Assembly (NCBI RefSeq): GCF_002258315.1
Contig: NZ_NOYD01000046.1
Span: 11,638-75,637 of the forward strand
Length of the DNA stretch: 64,000 nucleotides
Source of the DNA: Rhodococcus sp. 06-462-5
Lineage (GTDB): Bacteria; Actinomycetota; Actinomycetes; Mycobacteriales; Mycobacteriaceae
Reading direction: 5' to 3'
Within the stretch, counting starts at the first letter, position 1. Every line of letters starts with the position of its first letter. The notes under the pieces were generated by a model, which saw only the letters and a program-made list of their open reading frames with translations, had not been told where the DNA came from and searched no databases. Shown piece by piece: positions 57,225 to 64,000 of this stretch. A program made the position numbers and the translations under genes.

Positions 57225-58676
57225 TTATCGGTGGTCCGCCGGGGTGGAGCCCGCGGAACGACCCGTAGGGCCAGGAAGTGTCAGTCGGAATCGTGCACCG
57301 GTAGGCCCTGTGGCACAGACGAGTTCGCCGCCATGGGCGCGCGCCAGCGTTCGTGCGATGGACAACCCCAATCCGACGCCGCCGGAAGACCGGTCACGCG
57401 CGGAGTTCAGTCGAACGAGCCGCTCGAAGATGCGCTCTCGATCGGCTTCGGCGACGCCGGGACCGTCGTCGTCGACTGTGACGAATGCCTGTGAATCGAC
57501 TCCTGTCGTCACTCGGACGCTACCGCCGGGCGGCGTGAAGCGAGCGGCGTTGTCGAGGACGTTCGAGACGATCTGCTCGACGCGTCCCACGTCCACCCTG
57601 ACCGGTATCGGTTGCGATCCGTCGGCCTCGAACCGGACCTGCGGGGACAGCAGGGCCGCGCGATCGACGGTGCGTCGAACTACGTCGGCGAGATCCGCGT
57701 CGGTCAGCTCCAGCTCCGAAGTGTTCTCTGCACGAACGGAATCGAGCATGTCGCCCACCAGGCGCGACGCCCTGGCGGACTCGCCGACCAACAGTTCACT
57801 CCACCTGCCGACCCGATCGGGGCGGTGCTCGGCGTCGCGCTGCAGCGACTGAGCCAGCGCCGAGATCCCGGCCACCGGTGTGCGCAGTTCGTGTGCCGCG
57901 TCGGCCAGGAATCGGCGCATGTCTTCCTCCGCTCGGCGCGCCGCCTGCGCGGCCGCGGCCTCTTTCTGCTCGGCGTCCTCGAGGGCGTCGAGCATCTCGT
58001 CGACGGCCGATGCGGTGCGGCCCAGGTCTGTCTTCGGCTTGGATGGTAGTAGCCGTCTTCCTCTGTCGCCGTTGGTGATTCGGCGTGCAACGGACGTCAT
58101 CGAGTCCAGGGGCGACAGTGCTCGCCTGACCGCGTAGATCAGCGCGGCGGCGGCCAGGAGCAGAGTGACTGCACCGGCACCCACCATCAGAATGCGCAAC
58201 TGTTGGCGAACATCGGCGATCGCGGTGGTGTCACCGAGCAGCGACAGCGTCGATCCATCGGGCAGCGGCTCGGTGATCTCCAACGAATCCGACGGCGGGG
58301 CAGGAGGATCGGGTGGACCGGGAGGGTTGGGATCCTTCGACTGACCGGCGGGCGGAGCCGGGGTGGCGGGCCTGATGTCCGGCCCGGGCGGTCCGCTGCC
58401 GGGAACGCCGTAGACCGTGCCGTCCGCCGCGGTGACGCGCACTCGGATGGCGTCGCCCTGGAGAGACTGCACCAGATCGCCGGACTCGACGCCGCTCTCC
58501 ACGAGCTCGACCGCACGAGATGCCCTGTCGGTCAACCGGGCCTCCAGATCGCGCCGAAGCTGTTGACCCAGAACGACATCCACCGATGTTCCGACGACCA
58601 CCAGAAGTACCGCGAACAGGACGACGACAGTGGCGACCACTCGCGTACGCAACGACGGCGTCGGTGTGCGGTTCAC
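57225..58676 (-). CDS. Two-component sensor histidine kinase (HAMP-HisKA-HATPase)
   Basis: The protein has 483 residues from GTG 58676. An N-terminal helix (about 12-36), a Pro-rich extracellular loop (about 95-130), a second helix (162-182), HAMP, His262 in AAHELRTPVAG, N box (NVLDNAARF, Asn376), and G boxes (DDDGPGVAE; GGVGLGLSI) are all visible. The normal kinase end (ARFRLTLP) is at about 468. The last 15 residues, GPTGRSAGSTPADHR, are encoded largely by a family 1 repeat. It overlaps the response-regulator stop as ATGA. Confidence 0.93.
   Translation of the reverse strand: MNRTPTPSLRTRVVATVVVLFAVLLVVVGTSVDVVLGQQLRRDLEARLTDRASRAVELVESGVESGDLVQSLQGDAIRVRVTAADGTVYGVPGSGPPGPDIRPATPAPPAGQSKDPNPPGPPDPPAPPSDSLEITEPLPDGSTLSLLGDTTAIADVRQQLRILMVGAGAVTLLLAAAALIYAVRRALSPLDSMTSVARRITNGDRGRRLLPSKPKTDLGRTASAVDEMLDALEDAEQKEAAAAQAARRAEEDMRRFLADAAHELRTPVAGISALAQSLQRDAEHRPDRVGRWSELLVGESARASRLVGDMLDSVRAENTSELELTDADLADVVRRTVDRAALLSPQVRFEADGSQPIPVRVDVGRVEQIVSNVLDNAARFTPPGGSVRVTTGVDSQAFVTVDDDGPGVAEADRERIFERLVRLNSARDRSSGGVGLGLSIARTLARAHGGELVCATGPTGARFRLTLPGPTGRSAGSTPADHR
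57244..57263. repeat. Family 1 repeat copy inside the 3' end of the kinase gene
   Basis: GTGGAGCCCGCGGAACGACC equals the core of the copies at 44971-45063. Its reverse reading encodes the GRSAGSTP part of the kinase C-terminal tail. Confidence 0.8.
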
Positions 58677-59356
58677 TGCGGGGCCCGCAGAGCGTAACCG
58701 AGGCCGCGGACAGTGTGAATCAACCGCGGTCCGTGGGCTTCCATCTTGCGACGCAACGCACTGACGTGCACTTCCACCAGGTTGGCGTCGTACGCGCCGT
58801 AGCCCCAGACCGATTCGAGTATGGACGTTTTCGAGACAGTGCGACCGCGCTGCGCGACGAGGAAGGTTGCCAACCGGAGTTCGGTGGCCGTCAGGTCGAG
58901 GACGTGACCGGCGCGGGTGACGATCCCCGCGGATTCGTCCACCAGTAGATCGCCCACCTGGATTGCGTCCGAGGATCTCCCGCGCCTGCGCAGCACCGAT
59001 TTCGCTCGCGCGACCACCTCGTCGAGCTGAAACGGCTTGACCACGTAGTCGTCTGCGCCGTCGCTCAATCCGCGCAGGCGGTCCTCCAACTGATCCTTCG
59101 CGGTGACCATGATGATTCCTGCATCGCTGCTCTGGCGGACGATGCCGATCAACGCGAACCCGTCCCGCGCGCCGGGCAGCATGATGTCGAGAATCACGAC
59201 ATCGGGGCGGAAGCCCGCCATCCTGGTCTCGAAGTCGTCGCCGTCGGGCAAGGACGCTGCGGTGAATCCCGCGTCCTCGAACGCGGCCACCAGCGCTTCT
59301 CGGATGGGTAGCGAGTCCTCCACCACCATCACCCGGGGAGCGGAACTGTATGTCAT
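58673..59356 (-). CDS. OmpR/PhoB-family response regulator
   Basis: The protein has 227 residues from ATG 59356. The receiver domain has Glu13/Asp14, the phospho-acceptor Asp57 (VVILDIMLP) and Lys in VVKPFQ. The C-terminal winged helix is complete (LTATELRLATFLVAQ; VSALRRKMEAHGPRLIHTVR). It overlaps the kinase gene by 4 bp. A long inverted repeat lies between its start and the divergent Pro/Gly-rich protein gene and is the likely binding site. Confidence 0.94.
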   Translation of the reverse strand: MTYSSAPRVMVVEDSLPIREALVAAFEDAGFTAASLPDGDDFETRMAGFRPDVVILDIMLPGARDGFALIGIVRQSSDAGIIMVTAKDQLEDRLRGLSDGADDYVVKPFQLDEVVARAKSVLRRRGRSSDAIQVGDLLVDESAGIVTRAGHVLDLTATELRLATFLVAQRGRTVSKTSILESVWGYGAYDANLVEVHVSALRRKMEAHGPRLIHTVRGLGYALRAPQ

Positions 59357-59376
59357 GTCTCGATTGTCACCCACCA

Positions 59377-59422
59377 GCTGAAGTGATCCTGAAGATGCGG
59401 CCGGCTTCAGGGTGACTTCAGC
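59377..59422. promoter_or_regulatory. Long inverted repeat, probable OmpR-type operator
   Basis: GCTGAAGTGATCCTGAAG (59377-59394) and CTTCAGGGTGACTTCAGC (59405-59422) are complementary at 16 of 18 positions across a 10-bp spacer. Each arm itself repeats CTGAAG/CTTCAG with an 11-bp period, the spacing at which OmpR-family dimers bind. It lies 21 bp from the response-regulator start and 62 bp from the divergent gene. Confidence 0.7.
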
Positions 59423-59484
59423 TAGCGGCGGCAGGGTCGATGACAGACCGAAACGAACGACACAGACTCGAACAAGGAGTGAAC

Positions 59485-60156
59485 GTGAACGATCAGACTC
59501 AGCCGATCCCCGCCGCATCGAATCCCGGCCCCGCCGCGACTGCCGAAAGCGAGGCAGCTCGGGAGAACAAGCCGAAGCGCTGGAAGGGACGGGTGCCGAT
59601 GGTGGCGACGGCGGCAGCGGGACTCGCAGTCGGTGCGCTGGTGGCCTCGGCAGTCTTCGCTGCGACAGGGCCGGACGCCTCACCCGGAGTGTCCACGGTG
59701 GCGTCGTCGTCGACCCTCGGACAGCGGACCGACGGCGGTGGCGGGTCGGATGTACCTGCGGTGCCGGCAACCCCGGACTCCGGTGACGGATCGACGGTGC
59801 CCGCCGTTCCGACACCACCGGGATCTGCGGACGGCGCAACTCCTGCGGCACCGGGGGATGGGGCAACTCCGCCCGCTCCCCCCGCCGGGGGTCCGGGCAA
59901 GGGTGGTCCGGGTGGACCAGCTGAAGGTGGACCGGGTGAGGGTGGCCCGGGTGAGGGTGGCCCGGGCAAGGGTGGACCGGCTCCTCTGTGCGCTCCGGAA
60001 GACGGCGCGACGCCGCCGGCGCCTCCGGCTGAGGGTGACGGTGTGACGCCGCCTGCTCCGCCCACACCGGGTGCTGAGGGTGACGGTGTGACGCCGCCTG
60101 CTCCGGCCGATGGCGCGACTCCTCCCGCTCCGCCGGCAGCTCCCTCGGGTTCCTGA
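59485..60156 (+). CDS. Pro/Gly-rich low-complexity membrane-anchored protein
   Basis: The protein has 223 residues from GTG 59485, which has GGAG 5 bp upstream. A cytosolic basic part (ARENKPKRWKGR) is followed by one helix (VATAAAGLAVGALVASAVFA). The outer part is low complexity with repeats GGPGEGGPGEGGPGKGGP and E/DGATPPAP / EGDGVTPPAP. There is a single Cys (PLCAPE). No domain is seen. It is transcribed away from the two-component pair across a likely operator, so it is a probable target. A cell-surface structural or stress role is speculation. Confidence 0.75.
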   Translation: MNDQTQPIPAASNPGPAATAESEAARENKPKRWKGRVPMVATAAAGLAVGALVASAVFAATGPDASPGVSTVASSSTLGQRTDGGGGSDVPAVPATPDSGDGSTVPAVPTPPGSADGATPAAPGDGATPPAPPAGGPGKGGPGGPAEGGPGEGGPGEGGPGKGGPAPLCAPEDGATPPAPPAEGDGVTPPAPPTPGAEGDGVTPPAPADGATPPAPPAAPSGS

Positions 60157-60167
60157 ACCAACCTTTT

Positions 60168-60201
60168 CCAGCCCCGCACCGTGTTCTCGGTGCGGGGCTG
60201 G
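60168..60201. terminator. Bidirectional Rho-independent-like terminator
   Basis: A perfect 14-bp stem (CCAGCCCCGCACCG, 60168-60181, with 60188-60201; 6-nt loop) is followed by ATTGTT on the plus strand. On the minus strand the next bases are AAAAGG, so it favours the plus direction. It separates the Pro/Gly-rich gene from the convergent endonuclease gene. Confidence 0.8.
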
Positions 60202-60229
60202 ATTGTTCGTTCGGTTCGTGTCGGCAGGC

Positions 60230-61564
60230 TCAGGCGATGTGGGGGCCTGCTCGGGCGTGGGATGGTCTGGGTTGTCGGTAGGGGTCGACGGTCGCCGGGG
60301 GTACGAACCAGGGGTGCTGATCGATACCGATGAACACTTCCCAGTCACTGTGGTGGAGGAGTCGGTGGTGGAATCCGCAGAGGAGGACGAGGTTGTTCAT
60401 GTCGGTGGGGCCGCCGTCTGCCCAGTGCCGGATATGGTGCGCCTCTGTCCAGGCGGCGGGTTTTCCGCAGCCGGGGAACGTGCAGGTGTGGTCTCGGGCG
60501 ATGAGGGCTTTGCGTTGTTTTGCGGTGACGGTGCGGGCGGTGCGGGCGAGGTTGATCGGTGAGCCGTTCTCGTCCATGACGATGGCGGTCAGGACACAGT
60601 CGCAGGCGAGTTGCCGGGAAGTGTTGCGGGACAGTGGTCCCATCCAGGGCAGCCACCCGACTGTGGTGCCGTCGCCGAACAGGTCCCTGTATGCGCCGCG
60701 ATCTGCGGAGGGGTGGCCGTCGTCATCGGATTCGTCTGCAGCGCGGGTGTTCTCGTCGTCGGCGATGTCGTCTGCGTCGGCACTGTCGCGGAGGTCGGTG
60801 AGGTCACGCAGGCTGATGTGCAGGTTCAGGTGGGGTCGTTCGCCGCCTTCGATGGGTCGATCACTCGAGGCGAGGTAGTGGTCGATTATGTGTCCGAAGG
60901 CGTCGGCGCGGCGTCGGGCGGGGCTGCGGTCGTCTCCGGTTTTGGGTGTATCGGTGCCGTCGGCGGCGGGGCGGGGTTCGGTCAGCGGTGAGAGTGCGGT
61001 GAGCAGCTTTTCTCCGGTGATCGCATCGAAGTCTCCCTTGAGTACGAGCCGGCCGTTGAGGGTCTTGGAGGCGAAGAATTCGTTGCGGTCGGTGTCCTCG
61101 GCGGGTGGTTTCTTGTTGCCGAAGCTGTCTTCGAGTCTGGTGATCGCTGCACGGATCCGGCCGGTGCGCGCGTCGGGCCCGGTCGCGGCGGCGATCAGAG
61201 CTCTACGTGCGACATCGCGCCCCTCTTCCGGCAGGTTCGCCGGTGGGGTTTCGGCGAAGGTGAGGATCAGGGCTGCATGGTCGACGGTCATCACGCCGGT
61301 GTTGACGGCGTCGGCGATGTCGGGGAAGTTCTTCAACCCGCGTGCGAGGGCGACGATCTTGGTGGCCCTGCTCGGGGACAGCAGGGTGGTGGAGGTCAGC
61401 CAGCCGGCGGGTCCGGGGAAGCCGAGCTTCTCCCGGCTCACGCGGGTGTCGATCTCTGCGACGAGGGCGATGCGTCGGGCTTCGAGCAGTTGGATCTGGT
61501 GGGAGACCGCGGCGGCGTCGGCGAGGAGTTCGCTCTCGCTCAGTTGCCAGATCTCCGTGGTCAT
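60230..61564 (-). CDS. DUF222/HNH endonuclease (13E12 repeat family)
   Basis: The protein has 444 residues from ATG 61564. An N-terminal DUF222 domain (LLADAAAVSHQIQLLEARRIALVAEI and on, through about 300) and a C-terminal HNH nuclease follow, with CTFPGCGKP, EAHHIRHW, and CGFHHRLLHH supplying the Zn and catalytic His residues. This is the 13E12 family, which is multi-copy in mycolata and often associated with mobile or repeated DNA. A separate acidic linker (DSADADDIADDENTRAADES) lies in the middle. No terminal repeats were seen around it. Confidence 0.9.
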   Translation of the reverse strand: MTTEIWQLSESELLADAAAVSHQIQLLEARRIALVAEIDTRVSREKLGFPGPAGWLTSTTLLSPSRATKIVALARGLKNFPDIADAVNTGVMTVDHAALILTFAETPPANLPEEGRDVARRALIAAATGPDARTGRIRAAITRLEDSFGNKKPPAEDTDRNEFFASKTLNGRLVLKGDFDAITGEKLLTALSPLTEPRPAADGTDTPKTGDDRSPARRRADAFGHIIDHYLASSDRPIEGGERPHLNLHISLRDLTDLRDSADADDIADDENTRAADESDDDGHPSADRGAYRDLFGDGTTVGWLPWMGPLSRNTSRQLACDCVLTAIVMDENGSPINLARTARTVTAKQRKALIARDHTCTFPGCGKPAAWTEAHHIRHWADGGPTDMNNLVLLCGFHHRLLHHSDWEVFIGIDQHPWFVPPATVDPYRQPRPSHARAGPHIA

Positions 61565-61704
61565 GGGAGCAAGTGTATCGAACGCACGTTCGACTGGCAA
61601 CCATAGTTCAACCGAAAACTATTGCGCCGCTTAACTATTCGCTATGCAGAACCTGTCGGTGGCGTGTGATAGGCGTTGGTAAAACCAGACGTCAGGTGAT
61701 GCGC

Positions 61705-62298
61705 TCAGTCAGCTTCTCTGGCAACGGTTTCCAGTTCATCTCGGTAGGCGGCCCACCATGCTGCGTCGCCGTCGGTCATGTTTTCGTTCCCCAGTCGCAG
61801 CCCGACGGAATCGTCGATGAGCTCGCGCACGATGTCTGCGTGTCCGGCATGTCGATTCGTTTCGATGCACACATGCACCAGTACGCGGTGCAACGTGACT
61901 TCCTGCTTCTCGGCGGGCCAGTGCAGGACGCGTCCGACGGTGTCGAGGTCGTTCGATTCGATGGTCTTGTCGGCGTGCAACCAGGCCTCGCGGTACAGGT
62001 CGACGATGAACTCGGAGGATTCGTCGGCAGCGGCCCACATGTCGGAGTTCGATCGCGCCGCAGCTGATTTCTCCAGCTCGGTGAATCGGGCCGGGAATTC
62101 GCGGCCGAAGGTGAGGCCGAAGTAGCCGTATTCGACGATCGCCAGGTGCTTGATCAGCCCCAGGAGATTCGTCCCAGTCGGCGTCATCGGCCGTCGTTTC
62201 TGGTACTCGGTGAGGCCGTCGAGCTTCCACAGCATGTTCTCGCGGGCGATCCGCAGATACTGGTGCAGGTCGTCTTTCATGCTGGTCGGCTCGGCCAT
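61705..62298 (-). CDS. DinB-superfamily (DUF664-like) protein
   Basis: The protein has 197 residues from ATG 62298; ATG 62280 is also possible. The four-helix DinB fold has the three spaced metal histidines: LIKHLAIVEYGYF, an internal His (EVTLHRVLVHVC) and NRHAGHADIVREL near the C-terminal third. Members are metal-dependent, mycothiol- or bacillithiol-linked transferases in some cases, but the substrate is unknown. It follows the CPBP protease gene by 5 bp on the same strand. Confidence 0.88.
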   Translation of the reverse strand: MAEPTSMKDDLHQYLRIARENMLWKLDGLTEYQKRRPMTPTGTNLLGLIKHLAIVEYGYFGLTFGREFPARFTELEKSAAARSNSDMWAAADESSEFIVDLYREAWLHADKTIESNDLDTVGRVLHWPAEKQEVTLHRVLVHVCIETNRHAGHADIVRELIDDSVGLRLGNENMTDGDAAWWAAYRDELETVAREAD

Positions 62299-62303
62299 AC
62301 TCG

Positions 62304-63047
62304 TCAGCTCACCGACGCGTGCCAGACCAGAGCAGCGGCCAGCGCGCCGAGTCCGTTCAGCGACCAGTGCAGGGCGATGGGGGCGATCAAACTTCCGCTG
62401 CGGCTGCGCAGCCACGTGAACACCACACCCGCCGCCGCAGTCGCCACGACGGCCAGCGCGATACCGACGATCTGCCCGAACAGTCCGCCGCCGAGAAACC
62501 CGCTCAGCCCCACGTTGCCCGCCGTCAGCCCCAGCGACGACGCGATGTGCCACAGACCGAACAGCAGGGACCCTGCAGCGAACACGCCTCGAGCTCCGTA
62601 GATGCGCCCCAGCGTGCCGTGCAGCACGCCGCGGAACGCGAGTTCTTCCGGGATGACGGTCTGCAGCGGAATGACGATCATCGATGCGACGATTGCGGCA
62701 GAAACGGTTGCGTATCGGTCGGCCATGAAGAACGGACGAGTCAGCGGCAGCAACGCACCGATCGCGACGACGGTGAGGACGACCCCGACGGCTCCGAGTG
62801 CGTACAGAGATCCGGTCTTCCACTGCTTCGGAGACAGTCCCAGTTCGGCCCACCCCAGACCGCGACGGTTCGCCAGGACTACCAGCAGAACCGCGGCGAT
62901 CGGAACCGTCGCGATGCTGGCCCAGACCGTGGTGAAGTGCGCGATGAGGTTGGTGCCCACGAGTACGAGGACGACGATGGCGACGTCGAGGTAAGCGTGG
63001 AAGGCGCGTCGGGGTGCCACGCTCCCGGCCGGATTCACAGCAAGCAT
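62304..63047 (-). CDS. CPBP-family intramembrane metalloprotease
   Basis: The protein has 247 residues from ATG 63047 with about seven helices. The diagnostic EExxxR is Glu134-Glu135 and Arg139 (PEELAFRGVLHG), with FGLWHIASS and ALHWSLNGLGAL supplying the two catalytic His. It is an ABI/CPBP protease distinct from the one at 43276. Substrate unknown. It lies upstream of the DinB gene. Confidence 0.9.
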   Translation of the reverse strand: MLAVNPAGSVAPRRAFHAYLDVAIVVLVLVGTNLIAHFTTVWASIATVPIAAVLLVVLANRRGLGWAELGLSPKQWKTGSLYALGAVGVVLTVVAIGALLPLTRPFFMADRYATVSAAIVASMIVIPLQTVIPEELAFRGVLHGTLGRIYGARGVFAAGSLLFGLWHIASSLGLTAGNVGLSGFLGGGLFGQIVGIALAVVATAAAGVVFTWLRSRSGSLIAPIALHWSLNGLGALAAALVWHASVS

Positions 63048-63066
63048 TGGATCGAGTGTACTGGCG

Positions 63067-64000
63067 TCAGCTGTGAGCGCCCGGTGAATCGAGGCTTCGG
63101 TCGAGGCCTTTGCGGTCGTAGATGCGGGTGAACACCACACCGAACACGAGCCCGATGAGCAGTCCGAGAGACGTCATGCCCACCGAGTGCAGCAGCCCTG
63201 CGTCGAGTGAGGCGTTGAAGTACAGGATCGAGCGGGTGCCGAGGAAAATCTGGTGCATCGGCTCGAACTGCGCGAGCCAGGTGAAGAGCCGCGGGCTGGC
63301 TTCGAGGGGAATGGTGCCACCCGAGGACGGCAACGCCAGGATGATGAACACGATCAGATTGATCAGCAGTCCTGCGGTGCCGAACGCGGACATCACCGCC
63401 AATGCCGTGATGCCGACCGCGGTGATCGCGAACGCGCCGTACATCCACAGGGTCCAGGCGTGGGTGATCGGCATACCGAGCAGATGACTGATCAGCAGAT
63501 ACAGGGCAGACACCAGCATGGCCAGTACGACCATGACGAGCCACTTCACGAGCAGCGTCTGGAAGCGGTTGATCAGGGTCGGTCCCCGATGGATGTACTT
63601 GGGACCGATCTCTGTGGGTGTGAATCCGAGTAGGCCGTCGACGAGTGCGCTGACGATGGTCGCACCGGTGAAGCCCGCCAGGACGAGCAAGAGCGCGTAA
63701 TAGAAGGCGGACAGGCCACCGCCGGTGCCGTCGGGCAGAGGATCGTATTGCGCAACGATCACATCGATCGGCAGCGCGAGGGTGAGAGCACTTGCACCGG
63801 CGAGCTGAGTCTCGCCGAGCTGTTGGCGTACCTGTTCGGTGATCTGCTGTCCCACAGTTTCATTGACCGACTCGAACGCCGGTGTCGCCACTCCGGTCAC
63901 GAGTGACATTCCGAAACTGCCGGCACGTGGGTTGGTGTAGACCGTGATGATCGGCTTCTCGACGTCCCCGGGAATCACGCTCGCCTGGGCGAGGATTCCC
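63067..64000 (-). CDS. YhgE/DUF3533-type membrane protein, 5' end outside the window
   Basis: The frame is open to the last base, so the gene begins beyond 64000; at least 311 residues are present. The visible part starts GILAQASVIPGDVEKP, an extracellular beta-rich segment. It then shows five or six helices (ALLLVLAGFTGATIVSALVDG; MVVLAMLVSALYLLISHLLG; LINLIVFIILALPSSGGTIPL). This pattern is that of DUF3533/YhgE proteins, which resemble ABC-2-type permeases and act in secretion or cell-wall export. Its function is not known. It is on the same strand as the CPBP gene. Confidence 0.8.
   Translation of the reverse strand, partial: GILAQASVIPGDVEKPIITVYTNPRAGSFGMSLVTGVATPAFESVNETVGQQITEQVRQQLGETQLAGASALTLALPIDVIVAQYDPLPDGTGGGLSAFYYALLLVLAGFTGATIVSALVDGLLGFTPTEIGPKYIHRGPTLINRFQTLLVKWLVMVVLAMLVSALYLLISHLLGMPITHAWTLWMYGAFAITAVGITALAVMSAFGTAGLLINLIVFIILALPSSGGTIPLEASPRLFTWLAQFEPMHQIFLGTRSILYFNASLDAGLLHSVGMTSLGLLIGLVFGVVFTRIYDRKGLDRSLDSPGAHS

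Overview
The window reads as chromosomal DNA of a high-GC, mycolic-acid-type actinobacterium, most likely Rhodococcus or a close relative. The evidence is a WhiB regulator, GabD2-type succinate-semialdehyde dehydrogenase, DUF222/HNH (13E12-type) endonuclease, LCP ligase, PE/PPE/EspG genes, IdeR-type iron boxes, and a gene order from about 36 to 55 kb that matches the M. tuberculosis serS-Rv3835-Rv3836-Rv3837c-pheA-Rv3839-bfrB-glpQ1-Rv3843c segment in order and orientation. The genus is an inference, not proven. I found no rRNA, tRNA, CRISPR array, insertion sequence or prophage.

Layout. 0-10 kb: RraA-like protein, secreted amidohydrolase, WhiB, a TipA-type MerR regulator with its promoter/operator, secretory lipase, GabD2, a PQQ-propeller lipoprotein, and a marR-MFS efflux operon with a clear terminator. 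10-19 kb: an FbpABC-type ABC importer, the remnant of a Phd/YefM antitoxin, a VOC protein, a LysR-TDT anion-channel pair, and a compact GIY-YIG nuclease/C5-methyltransferase pair. 18.8-24.8 kb: copper-type genes (copD, copC, ycnI, a membrane gene), DUF6474, a RecB-like nuclease and an SDR dehydrogenase. 24.9-31.1 kb: an overlapping three-gene sugar ABC importer, two overlapping histidine-kinase-like genes with no response regulator, and a Mn exporter under a yybP-ykoY riboswitch. 31.2-36.9 kb: a siderophore-binding lipoprotein coupled to a thioredoxin-like ferredoxin, sodA, an acyltransferase and an LLM flavoprotein.

37-47.4 kb is the conserved mycobacterial-type block (rhodanese, DUF4328, GDPD, DUF5926, two tandem ferritins, LCP, CPBP, DUF2470, pheA, phosphatase). 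It is interrupted at 47.4-51.8 kb by an EspG-PPE-PE set and a cobalamin-riboswitch cbtBA cassette, and resumes with zincin, septum-formation protein and serS. 55-64 kb: lipoprotein, PlsC, GNAT, a two-component pair facing a Pro/Gly-rich membrane protein across an inverted-repeat operator, a 13E12 endonuclease, DinB, CPBP, and the start-truncated YhgE/DUF3533 transporter at the window edge.

Themes. Metal homeostasis dominates: Fe (FbpABC-like importer, siderophore lipoprotein plus ferredoxin, two ferritins, IdeR-boxed DUF2470), Mn (riboswitch exporter, SodA with Gln145), Cu (CopCD/YcnI) and Co/B12 (CbtBA). Intergenic DNA carries at least three short repeat families, several at convergent gene ends. 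One is a pair of hairpins with an identical loop and compensatory stem changes. Another has been read into the 3' end of a histidine kinase gene. A cluster of five DnaA-box-like 9-mers lies at 36.95-37.07 kb, away from any replication gene.
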